This document shows, piece by piece, positions 1 through 8,432 of a DNA stretch of 50,488 bases. The position numbers were made by a program, and so were the translations under genes. Every line of letters begins with the position of its first letter. The stretch's first letter is position 1. The stretch covers positions 1-50,488 of the forward strand of contig JAJEAC010000205.1 of assembly GCA_022824315.1 (NCBI GenBank). Direction: 5' to 3'. Origin of the DNA: Silicimonas sp. Lineage in GTDB: Bacteria > Pseudomonadota > Alphaproteobacteria > Rhodobacterales > Rhodobacteraceae. Below the pieces are notes generated by a model. It had not been told where the DNA came from. It searched no databases and was given only the letters and a program-made list of their open reading frames with translations.

Positions 1-126
1 CTGGGCTTCCCGCCGGAGAGGCTGGCCGCCGCGGGCTTCGGCGAGTACCGGCCGGTCAACCCCGAGAACTCCGACGCCGCGCGGGCGCAGAACCGGCGGA
101 TCGAGCTGAAGCTCACCGAACGGTGA
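1..126 (+). CDS. OmpA-family C-terminal domain protein (3' end only)
   Basis: Only the last 41 residues are inside the window, ending in TGA. The segment has the typical end of an OmpA/MotB-like peptidoglycan-binding domain: 'GFGEYRPV' followed by 'NRRIELKL', the conserved Asn-Arg-Arg that follows the second helix and contacts diaminopimelate in this family. The likely role is anchoring an outer-membrane or periplasmic protein to peptidoglycan; the N-terminal part cannot be judged. Nearly every codon (40 of 41) ends in G or C, which is more extreme than in the genes that follow. This could mean a high-GC gene or a contig-edge artefact. Confidence 0.7.
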   Translation: MGFPPERLAAAGFGEYRPVNPENSDAARAQNRRIELKLTER

Positions 127-213
127 GCGCAGCCGTGCTGCGACCCTCATGCTCCTCAAGCCCGCAGACCGCTTGCGCTCGGGCAGCTGGCGGTCTAAAC
201 GCGAGTTCGCGTT

Positions 214-289
214 GCCGCATTAGCTCAGCTGGTAGAGCAATCGCTTCGTAAGCGATGGGTCGGGGGTTCAAATCCCTCATGCGGCACCA
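214..289 (+). tRNA. tRNA-Thr (anticodon CGT)
   Basis: A complete cloverleaf can be folded by hand. The acceptor stem is GCCGCAT/ATGCGGC (7 bp), the D stem GCTC/GAGC, and the anticodon stem ATCGC/GCGAT closes the loop TTCGTAA. The T stem is GGGGG/CCCTC with one G-T pair around TTCAAAT. Discriminator A286 is followed by an encoded CCA (287-289). The anticodon CGT reads the threonine codon ACG. No terminator-like T-run follows. Confidence 0.95.
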
Positions 290-325
290 GGATTCCTCCG
301 CCACAGTTCTGGCTTCACCGCGGCA

Positions 326-1915
326 TCACCTTACGCCGCTGGCGGCGGTGTCTTTCTGTCCTGCGTCATCGACGACATAGTCCGCCGGCGGCTCCGCCGT
401 CCCGGCAGGCCCGGAGTCGAAACCCGCCGCCGCCCCTGCCGTCACCTCTGGATCCGGCACTTCTGATTCATGCGTCGAATCGCCTTGGTCGCCGCCAGAG
501 TCGTCGTCATGCTTGTCTTCGGGTCCTTCCGGCGTGTCGGTTGCGCCGACGATAAGCGGCAGCATCTCGGCTCCCGCGGAAAGCGACGCAGAGCCGTCGC
601 TCGGCTTCTTCCATGTCAAGGTGTCGAAGCTCTTGCAGCGCTCGCAGACGGGCTCCCAGCGCACATGTGCGCAATGGCAGTTTTCGCACACCCATTGCGG
701 ATCACGCGGTGCGGCAAGGGCGCGCGCCAGCCACCCCTTCACAGCGGCATCGTCAGCCCCGAAGCCGCGCTCGATCGCTGCCATGATCGTCAGGACTCGT
801 GCAGTGGGATCGGTCTCGGCCAAGTCCCCGATCGCGTCACGTGCGGCCGGAAAGTTCTCCGCCGCAATCTGCAGTTCTGCTTCAAGCATTCGGGTCTCGG
901 GATGTGTCGGTTGCACGCCTGTCAGCGCTGCGAAGCGCTTGACGCGGGCCTCCGGCGTTTCCTCGGGTTCGAGACGGGCGAAGGCGGCTGCAAGGTCTGG
1001 ATGAGGCTGCGCCGCCCAAGCTTTCTTCAAAATGCGCGACGCATTCTTCGGCTTGTTGCGGACCATGTATCCGTCGGCAGCCATGACCGCCGCCGGGACA
1101 AGATCCGGAGAGAGCCGATTTGCTTCGATCGCCTTTTCGCGCGCCTCAACAGACCTGTCTTCGCGCAGAATGTCTTGAGCCTCGCCAAGTGCAAGCACCG
1201 CATCACGACGCCGATGCACGTCGCGCGGAAGCGCGCCTTGCCTGAGCTTGGTGCCGAGTGTCTTGCGAGCACCGGTCCAGTCATGTGCACCAGCTTGGAG
1301 CTTGAGCAGCAGATCCTGAGTCTCTAAATGCGCAGGCCTCAGTGCAAATGCCTTTTCCGCAAGCTTCAGCGCTATGTCGGCATTGCCGATTGCCAATTGC
1401 TGCTTCATCAGCCCCCTGATTCCGACAAATCGTGTCCGATCGTCTTCAAGAAGGCGCCTGTAGGCCGCCTCGGCCTGAACCGCATCACCGGCCTGCTCAG
1501 CAGCCTGTGCGGTCAGGAGAGATGTGAGCTCCCGGCGCCAGAGAAGCCTTTCGGCCCGAGACGCCTTAGAGAGCGCCGCCCCGGATTCACCCGATGCGAG
1601 TGCGATCATCCCCTCGGCAAGCGCATCAAAACCCTTGCGTTCGCGCCGGCGGTCGAAAAAGCGGTCAATCGAAGTTCGGTCACCAGCGATAAAGCGCAAG
1701 AATGCAACACCCAGCCCCACGATCTTGAGCCCGACCCAGACCGCAACCACAATTGCCATCAACGCAATGACGGTCTCGAACGGGCCGAAAAAGTACTCCG
1801 TGTCCGCAACCGACAAGCGAATTCCGACGTCCGTTTCAATCAGCAGTTCCGCACCCCAGGCAGCGGCCGTGATCAGCCCAACGAAGAGAACGATTTTCAG
1901 AAGCGGCCAGAGCAT
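326..1915 (-). CDS. hemY: HemY N-terminal-domain / TPR membrane protein with C-terminal zinc ribbon
   Basis: 529 aa. Two N-terminal membrane segments (about residues 5-25 and 45-70) precede a helical TPR-like region (about 95-400), the architecture of the proteobacterial HemY family. HemY is not the Bacillus oxidase of that name; its biochemical role in haem/tetrapyrrole metabolism is unsettled. After the helices come C410-x2-C413-x-C415 and C424-x2-C427, which look like a small zinc-ribbon or rubredoxin-like module comparable to the one ending LapB/YciM. The tail (about 440-529) is acidic and low-complexity. It starts 7 bases after the mic60 stop and is almost certainly co-transcribed with mic60 and hemD. 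Family assignment is confident; function is not. Confidence 0.85.
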   Translation of the reverse strand: MLWPLLKIVLFVGLITAAAWGAELLIETDVGIRLSVADTEYFFGPFETVIALMAIVVAVWVGLKIVGLGVAFLRFIAGDRTSIDRFFDRRRERKGFDALAEGMIALASGESGAALSKASRAERLLWRRELTSLLTAQAAEQAGDAVQAEAAYRRLLEDDRTRFVGIRGLMKQQLAIGNADIALKLAEKAFALRPAHLETQDLLLKLQAGAHDWTGARKTLGTKLRQGALPRDVHRRRDAVLALGEAQDILREDRSVEAREKAIEANRLSPDLVPAAVMAADGYMVRNKPKNASRILKKAWAAQPHPDLAAAFARLEPEETPEARVKRFAALTGVQPTHPETRMLEAELQIAAENFPAARDAIGDLAETDPTARVLTIMAAIERGFGADDAAVKGWLARALAAPRDPQWVCENCHCAHVRWEPVCERCKSFDTLTWKKPSDGSASLSAGAEMLPLIVGATDTPEGPEDKHDDDSGGDQGDSTHESEVPDPEVTAGAAAGFDSGPAGTAEPPADYVVDDAGQKDTAASGVR

Positions 1916-1922
1916 CGGCGTC

Positions 1923-3152
1923 TCAATTCATCCCGTCGGCGAGCACGTCAATTGCGCCCAGCACCGCAAGCCGATATTCCGCCTTGGCGATCCAGCCCGC
2001 CATTGCGGACCGTGAAGCGCGCGGCAGCGACTCAAGTTCCGCAAGCGCAGCGGGCAGGTCACCTTCGGCCACACGCGCCTCGGCCCGGGACAGGACCGCG
2101 TCGGCACTGTCGCCCTCCCGTGGCGTCAACGACCGTGCGTTTGTCGCCTGGCGCAGAAACGCGACAATCCTGTCTCCGACCGTTCCGTCACCCGAAATAC
2201 TCCGCGATGCAGCCAGCGCGGCCCTGGCAGCACCAGGAAATTCCTGCTGAAGCGCGTGGGGCGTCGGTATTCCGGTTCGTGCATGGTCGGCCAGTTCGGA
2301 GGGAACGTCCTCCATCGTCGAAATGATGTCCGAATACGGTGCGCCGGATTCGACTGCCGCGCGCAATCTGGCGATTGCAAACCGGTTCCCCGCAGCTGAC
2401 GCTCCGTCTGCCTCGAGCGCACTCGCTTCAGCTTCGGCAACTTTCGCTTCCGCGTCGGCAATCCTGGCTTCGGCGTCGGCAACGAGCTGATCCAGCTGGC
2501 CACGGAAACGCGAGAGCTGTTCCTCGGTCTGGACAGCCTGAGACAGAGATGCATCCCCGCTCGAGGTCTCCAGCGCCTCCACGCGCCGGGACAGGGCGGC
2601 AAGCCTGGCACCGAGATCCGAAATCTCGTCCGACGTTGTCGCCTGCATCCCTCCGATTTCCGGACCCAGTTTGCCCACCTTGTCTTCAAGCGCGGCAATA
2701 TCGCCCTCCAGCACTGACAGGTCCGGCGGCGGTCGTATCAATCCCCGGAGTTCGTTCATCTGCTCATTCAGCACCGCCACATCCGCCACCACAGCCTCAA
2801 TTCCGGAAAGCGCCTGCTCCACCATTTCCGACTGGTCCGTCAGTTGCGGCAACGAAATTGCGACAAGGAAGCCAACGGCGCCTGCCACCAGACCGCCCAC
2901 AAGACTCGCCACGATGGAAAGCCGCTTCCGAATCGCCCCAAGGAAGCTCCCTGCTGTTCGTTCGGACGCCGAAGCCTCCTCTGTCTGAGCGCTGTCCAGA
3001 CCGGCATCGGCAGCTCCGCCACCCGTTGCTGCAGTCGTGTCCGGCGGTTCCTGCGATGCAGGGTCCAACTCCGACTCTCCGGAAGATCCCTGTGCCTCGG
3101 AGATCTTCGTGGGTTCTGCAGGGTCCGCCAATCCGTCACCTTTCCGTAGCAA
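1923..3152 (-). CDS. Mic60/mitofilin family inner-membrane protein
   Basis: 409 aa. An acidic, Pro/Ala/Ser-rich cytoplasmic N-terminus (1-70) leads to one transmembrane segment (about 79-101), then a long heptad-rich, Ala/Glu-rich coiled coil (about 105-240) and a helical C-terminal region. This is the layout of alphaproteobacterial Mic60, the bacterial counterpart of the mitochondrial cristae-junction protein, which bends inner membranes and tethers them to the outer membrane. Its place between hemD and the hemY-like gene matches the conserved alphaproteobacterial arrangement. Sequence identity in this family is low, so the call rests on architecture plus synteny. Confidence 0.8.
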   Translation of the reverse strand: MLRKGDGLADPAEPTKISEAQGSSGESELDPASQEPPDTTAATGGGAADAGLDSAQTEEASASERTAGSFLGAIRKRLSIVASLVGGLVAGAVGFLVAISLPQLTDQSEMVEQALSGIEAVVADVAVLNEQMNELRGLIRPPPDLSVLEGDIAALEDKVGKLGPEIGGMQATTSDEISDLGARLAALSRRVEALETSSGDASLSQAVQTEEQLSRFRGQLDQLVADAEARIADAEAKVAEAEASALEADGASAAGNRFAIARLRAAVESGAPYSDIISTMEDVPSELADHARTGIPTPHALQQEFPGAARAALAASRSISGDGTVGDRIVAFLRQATNARSLTPREGDSADAVLSRAEARVAEGDLPAALAELESLPRASRSAMAGWIAKAEYRLAVLGAIDVLADGMN

Positions 3153-3213
3153 AGTCGTGCGTCATCGCGTGCCTGAATCTAATGCCACGCGCGTCCTGCA
3201 ACAAGGTGAGGAC

Positions 3214-3894
3214 TCACAGTACCTCGGCAACCAGGTCGCACATGGAATCGGCTGTAGGATGCTTGGCCACCCTGAATTCTGCATCTCCCCGCCAGGCCGC
3301 TCTTGCGGCCGTGCTTATGGCAAGGACAACTACCGGAGCGGCGGCGGCGTAGCACGAAAGAAGCTCTGCGCTTCTCGGCGAGAACACGGGCGCGACAACC
3401 GGCGAGCTGCCTGCAAGAAGTGCGTGTCCTGCCCGCGAAAGAGGGCGTGGGACCTGATCGTAAAGCACCGCGTCTACCGTTGTGACGCCTTCTGCGGAAA
3501 GTCGGTCGGCAAGATTGCATCGGACATGTCTTCCCCGGCAGACAATTGCAGGCAATGTCACGTCCTCAATGCGTTCAAGAAAGGTCTCGGCCGTTTCTCC
3601 GAGCGCCTTCGCCCGTGCCCCGAACCCGCGTGCAAGCGCTGCGGTGGCTTCGCCCACCGTGAGGACGATGCGGCCTTCCAGAATGTCGCCGAGCTGGCGC
3701 ACGGCGTTTCCCGACGCCACGATGATCGAGGCAAATGAATTCAGATCCGGGGGTTCGGCAACGGGAATGATGTCCAGCACCGGAGAGATCACGGCCGGAA
3801 TGCGCCGATCCAGCCGCCTCTCGCAATCGGCCAAAAAACTCGTTGATTGCGCCTCAGGCCTGGTAAGAAGAAGTGTGGGCCCGGAATCGTCCAT
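3214..3894 (-). CDS. hemD: Uroporphyrinogen-III synthase
   Basis: 226 aa from the ATG at 3894, which is preceded by AGAAGG; an upstream in-frame ATG at 4062 would overlap tsaD and is rejected. The start 'TLLLTRPEAQS' is the classical HemD N-terminus, and segments such as 'ASIIVASGNAVRQL' and 'VVAPVFSPRSAELL' fit the HemD fold of two alpha/beta domains. The enzyme cyclises hydroxymethylbilane to uroporphyrinogen III for haem, sirohaem, cobalamin and chlorophylls. It leads the hemD-mic60-hemY run and is divergent from tsaD with a 71-base spacer. No hemC is next to it, although that enzyme supplies its substrate. Confidence 0.88.
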   Translation of the reverse strand: MDDSGPTLLLTRPEAQSTSFLADCERRLDRRIPAVISPVLDIIPVAEPPDLNSFASIIVASGNAVRQLGDILEGRIVLTVGEATAALARGFGARAKALGETAETFLERIEDVTLPAIVCRGRHVRCNLADRLSAEGVTTVDAVLYDQVPRPLSRAGHALLAGSSPVVAPVFSPRSAELLSCYAAAAPVVVLAISTAARAAWRGDAEFRVAKHPTADSMCDLVAEVL

Positions 3895-3905
3895 TTCGAC
3901 GCCTT

Positions 3906-3955
3906 CTTGCGTGAGGCATGGCCCGATGATACCTGCGGCGTGGAAGCCACGCAAG
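3906..3955. promoter_or_regulatory. Inverted repeats in the hemD/tsaD divergent spacer
   Basis: The 71-base spacer holds an 8-bp inverted repeat (CTTGCGTG at 3906-3913, CACGCAAG at 3948-3955). Nested at its right side is a 6-bp palindrome, GCGTGG-AAG-CCACGC (3938-3952). Either could be an operator shared by the divergent genes or a leader hairpin of tsaD, whose start is at 3966. No known regulator motif was recognised. Confidence 0.25.
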
Positions 3956-3965
3956 CCGAACAGCC

Positions 3966-5045
3966 ATGGCACGCCTCTTTCTGGGCATCGAATCCAGCTG
4001 CGACGATACGGCGGCCGCCGTCGTATCGGATGGCAGAAGAATCCTGTCCTCCGTCGTTGCAAATCAAGCCTCCCTGCACGTGGCCTATGGCGGAATCGTT
4101 CCCGAAATCGCTGCGCGGGCGCATGCCGAAAAGCTCGACATCACCGTCGAGGCCGCACTGACGGAGGCGGACATCTGCATCTCGGACGTTGACGCGGTCG
4201 CCGTAACTGCTGGTCCTGGCCTGATCGGCGGCGTTCTTTCGGGCGTGATGTGCGCGAGAGGAATCGCCACCGGGATCGGCAGGCCGCTTCTCGGAGTCAA
4301 CCATCTCGCCGGCCATGCGTTGACACCTCGGCTCACGGACAATGTTGCATTTCCATACCTCCTGCTTCTGGTCTCTGGCGGACATTGTCAGCTGCTGATT
4401 GTTTCCGGCCCGGACAACTTTCAGCGCCTCGGCGGGACCTTGGACGATTCGCCTGGCGAGGCGTTTGACAAGACTGCCCGCGCCCTTGGCCTTCCCGGAC
4501 CCGGCGGCCCGGCTGTCGAGACCGAGGCTGCAAGCGGAGACCCAGAGCGATTTCGCTTTCCGAGGCCGTTGCTCGACCGCTCCGACTGCAACATGAGCTT
4601 CTCGGGCCTGAAGACCGCATTGATCCGTGCGCGCGATGCGTTGGTATCCGAGTCAGGCGGCCTGTCCACGAAGGATCGTGCCGACCTCTGTGCCGGCTTC
4701 CAGGCTGCGGTAACGGAGATCCTGACCGAGAAGACGGCACGCGCGACCGAAACATACCTCTCGCTGAACCCGCGCACGGCAATCATCGCCGTTGCAGGCG
4801 GCGTTGCAGCAAACGCCGGAGTTCGTGCCGGGCTCGACGCTGTCGCAAAGCGATACAGCCTCGGATTCGTCGCGCCTCCTGCTGCGCTGTGCACAGACAA
4901 TGCCGCAATGATTGCCTGGGCTGGAATCGAGCTTGACCGGATCGCGAACCCCGGGCTCGTTCCCCTCGTCGCGCGCCCACGCTGGCCATTGGACACGAGC
5001 CAGCCGGCCCTCCTGGGATCGGGCGGGAAAGGTGCAAAAGCATGA
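3966..5045 (+). CDS. tsaD: tRNA N6-adenosine threonylcarbamoyltransferase
   Basis: 359 aa, typical length. It begins '[17 protein letters not shown]', the ASKHA ATP-binding start of the Kae1/TsaD/YgjD family. The metal ligands H113 and H117 are in 'NHLAGHA', and the late '[10 protein letters not shown]' and '[12 protein letters not shown]' motifs are present. TsaD transfers threonylcarbamoyl to A37 of ANN-reading tRNAs together with TsaB, TsaC and TsaE; tsaE is also in this window (26547-27104). The gene overlaps gpsA by 4 bases (ATGA), so the two are likely translationally coupled. Confidence 0.97.
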   Translation: MARLFLGIESSCDDTAAAVVSDGRRILSSVVANQASLHVAYGGIVPEIAARAHAEKLDITVEAALTEADICISDVDAVAVTAGPGLIGGVLSGVMCARGIATGIGRPLLGVNHLAGHALTPRLTDNVAFPYLLLLVSGGHCQLLIVSGPDNFQRLGGTLDDSPGEAFDKTARALGLPGPGGPAVETEAASGDPERFRFPRPLLDRSDCNMSFSGLKTALIRARDALVSESGGLSTKDRADLCAGFQAAVTEILTEKTARATETYLSLNPRTAIIAVAGGVAANAGVRAGLDAVAKRYSLGFVAPPAALCTDNAAMIAWAGIELDRIANPGLVPLVARPRWPLDTSQPALLGSGGKGAKA

Positions 5046-6001
5046 ACATTTCCGTCCTGGGGGCGGGCGCGTTTGGAACCGCCCTTGCGATCGCCCTTTC
5101 ACGAGACGGAACACGGGTCACTCTCTGGTCGCGTAATGCCGACGACGCGGCACGCATGCAGGATTCCAGGCTCTCGGGCGTTCGTCTCCCGGGCCATCAT
5201 CTGCCCGTCAGCCTTGCTGTCACGTCCGACGGGACTGCCTTCGACGCCGCGATCTGCCTTGTCGCCGTGCCCGCCCAGAATCTTGCGTCCTTTTTGCGGG
5301 ATCACGACTTTCGAGACGGCAGCGCGCTCATTGCATGTTGCAAGGGAGTCGATCGAGTCACCGGCTTGGGTCCTGTTGCGACGATCCGGTCGGCCCGCCC
5401 TTCGCACACGGCTGCAATAATGACTGGTCCCAGCTTCGCCGTCGACATCGCACATGGGCTTCCCACGGCAATTGTCCTTGCAACTGAACGCGCGAAGGAA
5501 TCCAAAAAGCTGCAATCGCTGCTCACGCGCCCGGCCCTGCGCCTCTATCGATCTACGGACGTTCGCGGCGCCGAGTTGGGCGGCGCCCTCAAGAACGTGG
5601 TCGCGCTTGCCGCCGGAATCGCCGTCGGTGCCGGGCTCGGCGACAGCGCGCGGGCATCGGTGGTCGCTCGCGGGTTTGGCGAGCTTGCGCGCTATGCGAC
5701 CCTGCAGGGCGCGAAAAGAAGAACGCTTCACGGGCTTTCGGGACTCGGAGATCTCGTCCTGACCTGCACGTCCGAGAAATCCCGCAACTTCTGCGCAGGC
5801 GTAGCTCTGGGGCAGGGTCAGGACATCGACCGGGGCACGACGGTCGAAGGGCTTGCCACCGCGCCGGTCGTCGCGGAAAACGCGACCGCCGCAGGCTTGG
5901 GCCTTCCTCTCATGCAGGCCACTGCGGACGTCATCGAGGGACGGCTTGACATTCCCCGGGCTGTCGAAGCTCTTTTGTCGCGACCCGTGGGAAAGGAGTA
6001 G
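5042..6001 (+). CDS. gpsA: Glycerol-3-phosphate dehydrogenase [NAD(P)+]
   Basis: 319 aa. The N-terminal Rossmann motif is G7-x-G9-x2-G12 ('[10 protein letters not shown]'); K101 in 'CCKGV' and the catalytic K184 in 'GALKNV' are in place, followed by the helical C-terminal domain. The enzyme reduces dihydroxyacetone phosphate to sn-glycerol-3-phosphate, the backbone for phospholipids. It overlaps tsaD by 4 bases and is followed after 3 bases by the EVE-domain gene, so the three probably form an operon. The length is normal and the ATG is unambiguous. Confidence 0.97.
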   Translation: MNISVLGAGAFGTALAIALSRDGTRVTLWSRNADDAARMQDSRLSGVRLPGHHLPVSLAVTSDGTAFDAAICLVAVPAQNLASFLRDHDFRDGSALIACCKGVDRVTGLGPVATIRSARPSHTAAIMTGPSFAVDIAHGLPTAIVLATERAKESKKLQSLLTRPALRLYRSTDVRGAELGGALKNVVALAAGIAVGAGLGDSARASVVARGFGELARYATLQGAKRRTLHGLSGLGDLVLTCTSEKSRNFCAGVALGQGQDIDRGTTVEGLATAPVVAENATAAGLGLPLMQATADVIEGRLDIPRAVEALLSRPVGKE

Positions 6002-6004
6002 GCA

Positions 6005-6424
6005 ATGGCATACTGGCTGTTCAAATCGGAACCCTCCACCTGGAGCTGGGACGAGCAGGTTGCAAAGGGCGATGCCGGAGAGGAATGGGACGGGGTCCGA
6101 AATTACCAGGCGCGGAACTACATGCGTCAAATGAAGGTCGGGGACCGGGGGTTCTTCTATCACTCGCAGAAGGACAAGGAGATTGTCGGAACCGTCGAAG
6201 TCGTCGCCGAGGCCCATCCCGACAGCACCACCGATGACGCGCGGTGGGAATGTGTGGACGTCAAGGCGATCATGCCTCTCAAGACTCCGGTTTCGCTTGA
6301 GCGCGTCAAGCAGGAGCCGCGCCTTGCCGAAATGGTTCTCGTCAAGAATTCCCGACTGTCGGTGCAGCCCGTGCGAGATGCGGAGTGGGAGCTCATATGC
6401 GCCATGGGCGGGATCAGTCCCTGA
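6005..6424 (+). CDS. EVE domain-containing protein
   Basis: 139 aa, a single EVE (PUA-like) domain. It starts 'YWLFKSEPSTWSWDEQ' and continues 'WDGVRNYQARNYMRQM' and 'GDRGFFYHS', the strongly conserved blocks of the family. EVE domains bind modified bases and are structurally related to YTH and PUA modules; the housekeeping bacterial version has been linked to modified nucleic acids but its substrate here is unknown. The start lies 3 bases after the gpsA stop, within the GGAG of its own ribosome site. It is the third gene of the tsaD-gpsA unit. Confidence 0.92.
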   Translation: MAYWLFKSEPSTWSWDEQVAKGDAGEEWDGVRNYQARNYMRQMKVGDRGFFYHSQKDKEIVGTVEVVAEAHPDSTTDDARWECVDVKAIMPLKTPVSLERVKQEPRLAEMVLVKNSRLSVQPVRDAEWELICAMGGISP

Positions 6425-6487
6425 GAAATTCTGGTCAGACGCCCGTTTTGCACATAGGCTGCCGCCACGTCCGACAAGGAGGGTACA

Positions 6488-6880
6488 ATGGAAATCATCA
6501 GCGTTATCGCAGCGGCAATCGCCGGTTTTGCCTTTGGCGCCGCTTGGTACATGGCTTTGTCCAAGCAATGGGTTGCCGCCTCAGGCATCGAAGTGGACGA
6601 GAACGGACAACCCGTCAATCAGAGCAAGACGCCATTCATTCTTGCTGGAATTGCGATGCTCCTTGTGGCGGGCATGATGCGGCACATGTTTGCCATGTCC
6701 GGGATCGACACGCTTGCGGCCGGCCTTGTCGGTGGTCTGGGTGTCGGGCTGTTCTTCATTTCGCCGTGGATAATGATCAACAACGCGTATGGCGACAGGC
6801 CATTCAATCTGACGCTGATCGACGGCGGATACGCCACGTTCGGTTGCGCCGTCATCGGCGCCGTTCTCGGGCTCCTTTGA
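6488..6880 (+). CDS. DUF1761 family membrane protein
   Basis: 130 aa with four predicted membrane spans (about 3-22, 48-68, 72-92 and 108-130). The N-terminal 'FAFGAAWYMALSKQW' and the later 'ISPWIMINNAYGDRP' match the DUF1761 pattern, in which conserved Trp-Tyr and Asn-Asp pairs sit at membrane edges. The function of the family is unknown. AAGGAGG sits 6 bases upstream of the ATG. It stands alone between the EVE gene and the glycerate kinase gene with 63- and 148-base gaps. Confidence 0.8.
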   Translation: MEIISVIAAAIAGFAFGAAWYMALSKQWVAASGIEVDENGQPVNQSKTPFILAGIAMLLVAGMMRHMFAMSGIDTLAAGLVGGLGVGLFFISPWIMINNAYGDRPFNLTLIDGGYATFGCAVIGAVLGLL

Positions 6881-7028
6881 GCCAAGGTTCCGGCATCGTG
6901 GCCGCGGTGCCGGGGCAATTTCCTGGCCGGATTAGCTTCGATTTGGGCTTCGGCCTGCCGGAAGGGCTGCATTCCCGCGCGGACGAAACTGCCTGTCGCG
7001 GGCGGGCCCGAACCGATATCACGCAAGC

Positions 7029-8291
7029 ATGATAGCTCCTGACGACAAGGCATTCCTGACCGGCCTGTTCGACGCGGCCGTTGATGCGGCCGATCCAAGC
7101 AAGGTGCTGGTCCGGCATCTGCCAGGCAAGCCAAGAGGTCGAACCGTGGTTGTAGGTGCCGGGAAGGGCGCGGCGCAGATGGCCGCAGCCTTCGAGACTC
7201 TATGGGACGCCCCGCTCGAAGGCGTTGTCGTGACCCGTTACGGATTTGAGGTTCCGACCCGCGAGGTTCGCGTGATGACCGCCTCCCATCCCGTTCCGGA
7301 CGAAGCAGGCGTTGCGGCCAGCAAGGCACTGATCGATGCCGTGTCAGGATTGACGGAAGAAGACCTCGTTGTCGCGCTGATCTGCGGCGGCGGGTCGGCG
7401 CTGTTGCCGGCGCCTCCCGACGGGCTGACGCTTCAGGACGAGCAGGCGCTGAACCGCGCACTCTTGAATTCAGGCGCTCCAATTTCGGCCATGAATGCCG
7501 TCCGAAGGCACGTCAGCACGATCAAGGGTGGACGGCTGGCACTCGCGGCTCATCCTGCACGCGTCGTCAGCCTGATCGTGTCCGACGTGCCAGGCGACGA
7601 TCCGGCCCAGGTCGCGTCGGGACCGACCGTGCCGGACCGGACGGGCCTGGGCGCAGCAAGGGGACTTGTTGACGCCCATCAGATCAATTTGCCCGACCGG
7701 ATCCGTGACTGTCTTGACGCCGCGATGGATGCCCCGTCCCCAGACGATGAGCGGTTCGCCCGCAACACCGTATCGATCATTGCATCGGCTGCAATCTCCC
7801 TTGAAGCAGCGGCGGCTCGCGCGGAACAGCACGGCATTCGAGCCTTCATCCTTTCTGACGCCGTAGAAGGAGAGGCGCGCGACGTCGGGCGTGTCCACGC
7901 CGCGATCGCCCGGGAGACAAGGCTTCGCGACCGCCCGTTCGCAACACCCGCAGTGATCCTGTCCGGAGGAGAGACAACGGTGACCGTTGAAATTGGCGGA
8001 GGGCGCGGAGGGCGAAACACCGAGTTCCTGCTTGCATTTGCCGGTGGCGTGGAAGGGCTGGACGTAACCGCTCTTGCTGCAGATACGGACGGGATTGACG
8101 GCACCGAAGACAGCGCCGGTGCGTTCGTGGATGGCAGGACCTGGAAACGACTGCGCGAGGCGAGAATGGATCCTGGATCGCTTCTTGCCCGCCACGACAG
8201 CTGGACAGGCTTTGATGCGCTCGGAGATCTGTTTACGCCAGGCCCGACCGGCACGAACGTCAATGACTTCCGGGCGATTCTTGTCCGCTAG
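7029..8291 (+). CDS. Glycerate 2-kinase (MOFRL family; also annotated hydroxypyruvate reductase TtuD)
   Basis: 420 aa. The N-terminal DUF4147 half contains 'VVGAGKGAAQMA' and 'ICGGGSALLPAPP', and the C-terminal MOFRL domain contains 'GGETTVTVEIGGGRGGRN', 'ADTDGIDGTEDSAGAF' and 'GPTGTNVNDF'. These are the hallmarks of the glycerate 2-kinase family, which phosphorylates D-glycerate to 2-phosphoglycerate at the end of tartronate-semialdehyde and serine-type routes. Older annotation as hydroxypyruvate reductase comes from the Agrobacterium ttuD name. It converges on the TRAP operon with a 141-base gap, so a metabolic link to the sugar-acid module is possible but not shown. Confidence 0.92.
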   Translation: MIAPDDKAFLTGLFDAAVDAADPSKVLVRHLPGKPRGRTVVVGAGKGAAQMAAAFETLWDAPLEGVVVTRYGFEVPTREVRVMTASHPVPDEAGVAASKALIDAVSGLTEEDLVVALICGGGSALLPAPPDGLTLQDEQALNRALLNSGAPISAMNAVRRHVSTIKGGRLALAAHPARVVSLIVSDVPGDDPAQVASGPTVPDRTGLGAARGLVDAHQINLPDRIRDCLDAAMDAPSPDDERFARNTVSIIASAAISLEAAAARAEQHGIRAFILSDAVEGEARDVGRVHAAIARETRLRDRPFATPAVILSGGETTVTVEIGGGRGGRNTEFLLAFAGGVEGLDVTALAADTDGIDGTEDSAGAFVDGRTWKRLREARMDPGSLLARHDSWTGFDALGDLFTPGPTGTNVNDFRAILVR

Positions 8292-8432
8292 GCAAATCCG
8301 CCACTATGTCGGTCCACCCTGCCCCACGCGGGAGTTCAGTCGGCATATGCACGCTACCTTTGGACACACTGCTCTCTCTTCCGTCCTTGCCCGCTGTGGG
8401 CCTCAAGCCTCATCCTTCGAGGCGGGCAGCAG

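Noticed and set aside
113..304. 63-codon minus-strand frame over the tRNA
   Set aside because: It is the antisense of tRNA-Thr, a well-known spurious frame type ('MRDLNPRP...'); the cloverleaf is unambiguous.
5099..6568. 489-codon minus-strand frame
   Set aside because: It lies antisense to gpsA and the EVE gene, which have clear motifs; the translation has no recognisable domain and is an effect of high GC content.
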